Assembly (NCBI GenBank): GCA_046597185.1
Contig: JBKJLF010000341.1
Location: 1-6,071, forward strand
Direction of reading: 5' to 3'
DNA from: CAMBDR01 sp046597185
GTDB taxonomy: Bacteria > Pseudomonadota > Gammaproteobacteria > Burkholderiales > Burkholderiaceae_D
Length of the DNA: 6,071 nt
A program made the translations under genes and the position numbers. Shown here piece after piece: positions 5,940 to 6,071 of this stretch. The notes beneath the pieces are model-generated. The model made no database searches and had not been told where the DNA came from. It saw only the letters and a list, made by a program, of their open reading frames with translations. How positions within the stretch are numbered: the first letter of the stretch is position 1; the number at the start of each line of letters is the position of its first letter.

Positions 5940-6071
5940 ATGGAATTTATTACATCGTGGCGTATCAAGCATCGGCAAATGTTTTTTTCAGACTTATTGC
6001 CCGAGCAGGCATTTTGTATGGATATTGGGGCCAATAACGGCGAATATAGCGCCGCGTTTTTGGCCCTGGGC
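5940..6071 (+). CDS. FkbM-like SAM-dependent methyltransferase, N-terminal fragment
   Basis: Only 44 codons are present before the window ends. The reading MEFITSWRIKHRQ then CMDIGANNGEYSAAFLALG contains the DIGAN-x-G-x-Y/F motif I (residues 28-35, DIGANNGE) typical of FkbM-family methyltransferases, which bind S-adenosylmethionine and usually O-methylate sugars or polyketides. The gene starts 45 bp after the stop of the multidomain glycosyltransferase on the same strand, with its own ribosome-binding site and no terminator between, so co-transcription is likely. In this setting it would methylate a hydroxyl on the glycan made by its neighbour (inference). Family assignment rests on one motif plus context. 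Confidence 0.7.
   Translation, partial: MEFITSWRIKHRQMFFSDLLPEQAFCMDIGANNGEYSAAFLALG

Noticed and set aside
4032..5978. Long minus-strand open frames opposite the glycosyltransferase (345 codons at 4032-5069, 296 codons at 5088-5978)
   Set aside because: The plus strand carries clear GT2, TPR and GT9 motifs throughout. The antisense frames show no family motifs and are expected by-products of GC-biased codon use.

Overview
The window holds two divergent transcription units separated by an AT-rich gap of about 535 bp. It looks like an accessory cell-surface locus of a Gram-negative bacterium. Moderately GC-rich coding DNA, strong Shine-Dalgarno sites, a Sec signal peptide and GT9/GT2/FkbM-type sugar-modification genes fit Pseudomonadota, perhaps beta or gamma, but the sequence does not fix the taxon.

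Left half, minus strand (2371 down to the window edge): one uninterrupted frame of at least 790 codons whose 3' end lies outside the window. The protein is a mosaic. In order it has a Sec signal peptide, a DNRLRE-like beta domain, a collagen-like stalk of 19 twelve-residue units, eight YadA-head/tail-fibre-like beta-roll repeats, a Peptidase_S74 intramolecular chaperone domain with an intact Ser/Lys self-cleavage motif, and a C-terminal heptad coiled coil. Every module after the DNRLRE domain is of a kind that forms trimers, so the product is probably a secreted trimeric fibre or adhesin that matures by releasing its own C-terminal chaperone.

Middle (2372-2906): no convincing gene. It holds the ribosome-binding sites of both flanking genes, two perfect-core inverted repeats and one plausible sigma70-type promoter pointing right.

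Right half, plus strand: a 995-residue multidomain enzyme (2907-5894) with a zinc-ribbon SAM methyltransferase, a GT2 glycosyltransferase, TPRs and a GT9 (heptosyltransferase-like) domain. After 45 bp comes the start of an FkbM-like methyltransferase (5940 to the edge). These two probably form an operon that builds or decorates a surface glycan or glycoprotein.

The most interesting reading, which is inference, is that the two halves are linked. The collagen stalk has no charged residues and carries exactly one threonine in the Y position of each 12-residue unit. A polyfunctional glycosyltransferase is transcribed from the same divergent region and could glycosylate those threonines.
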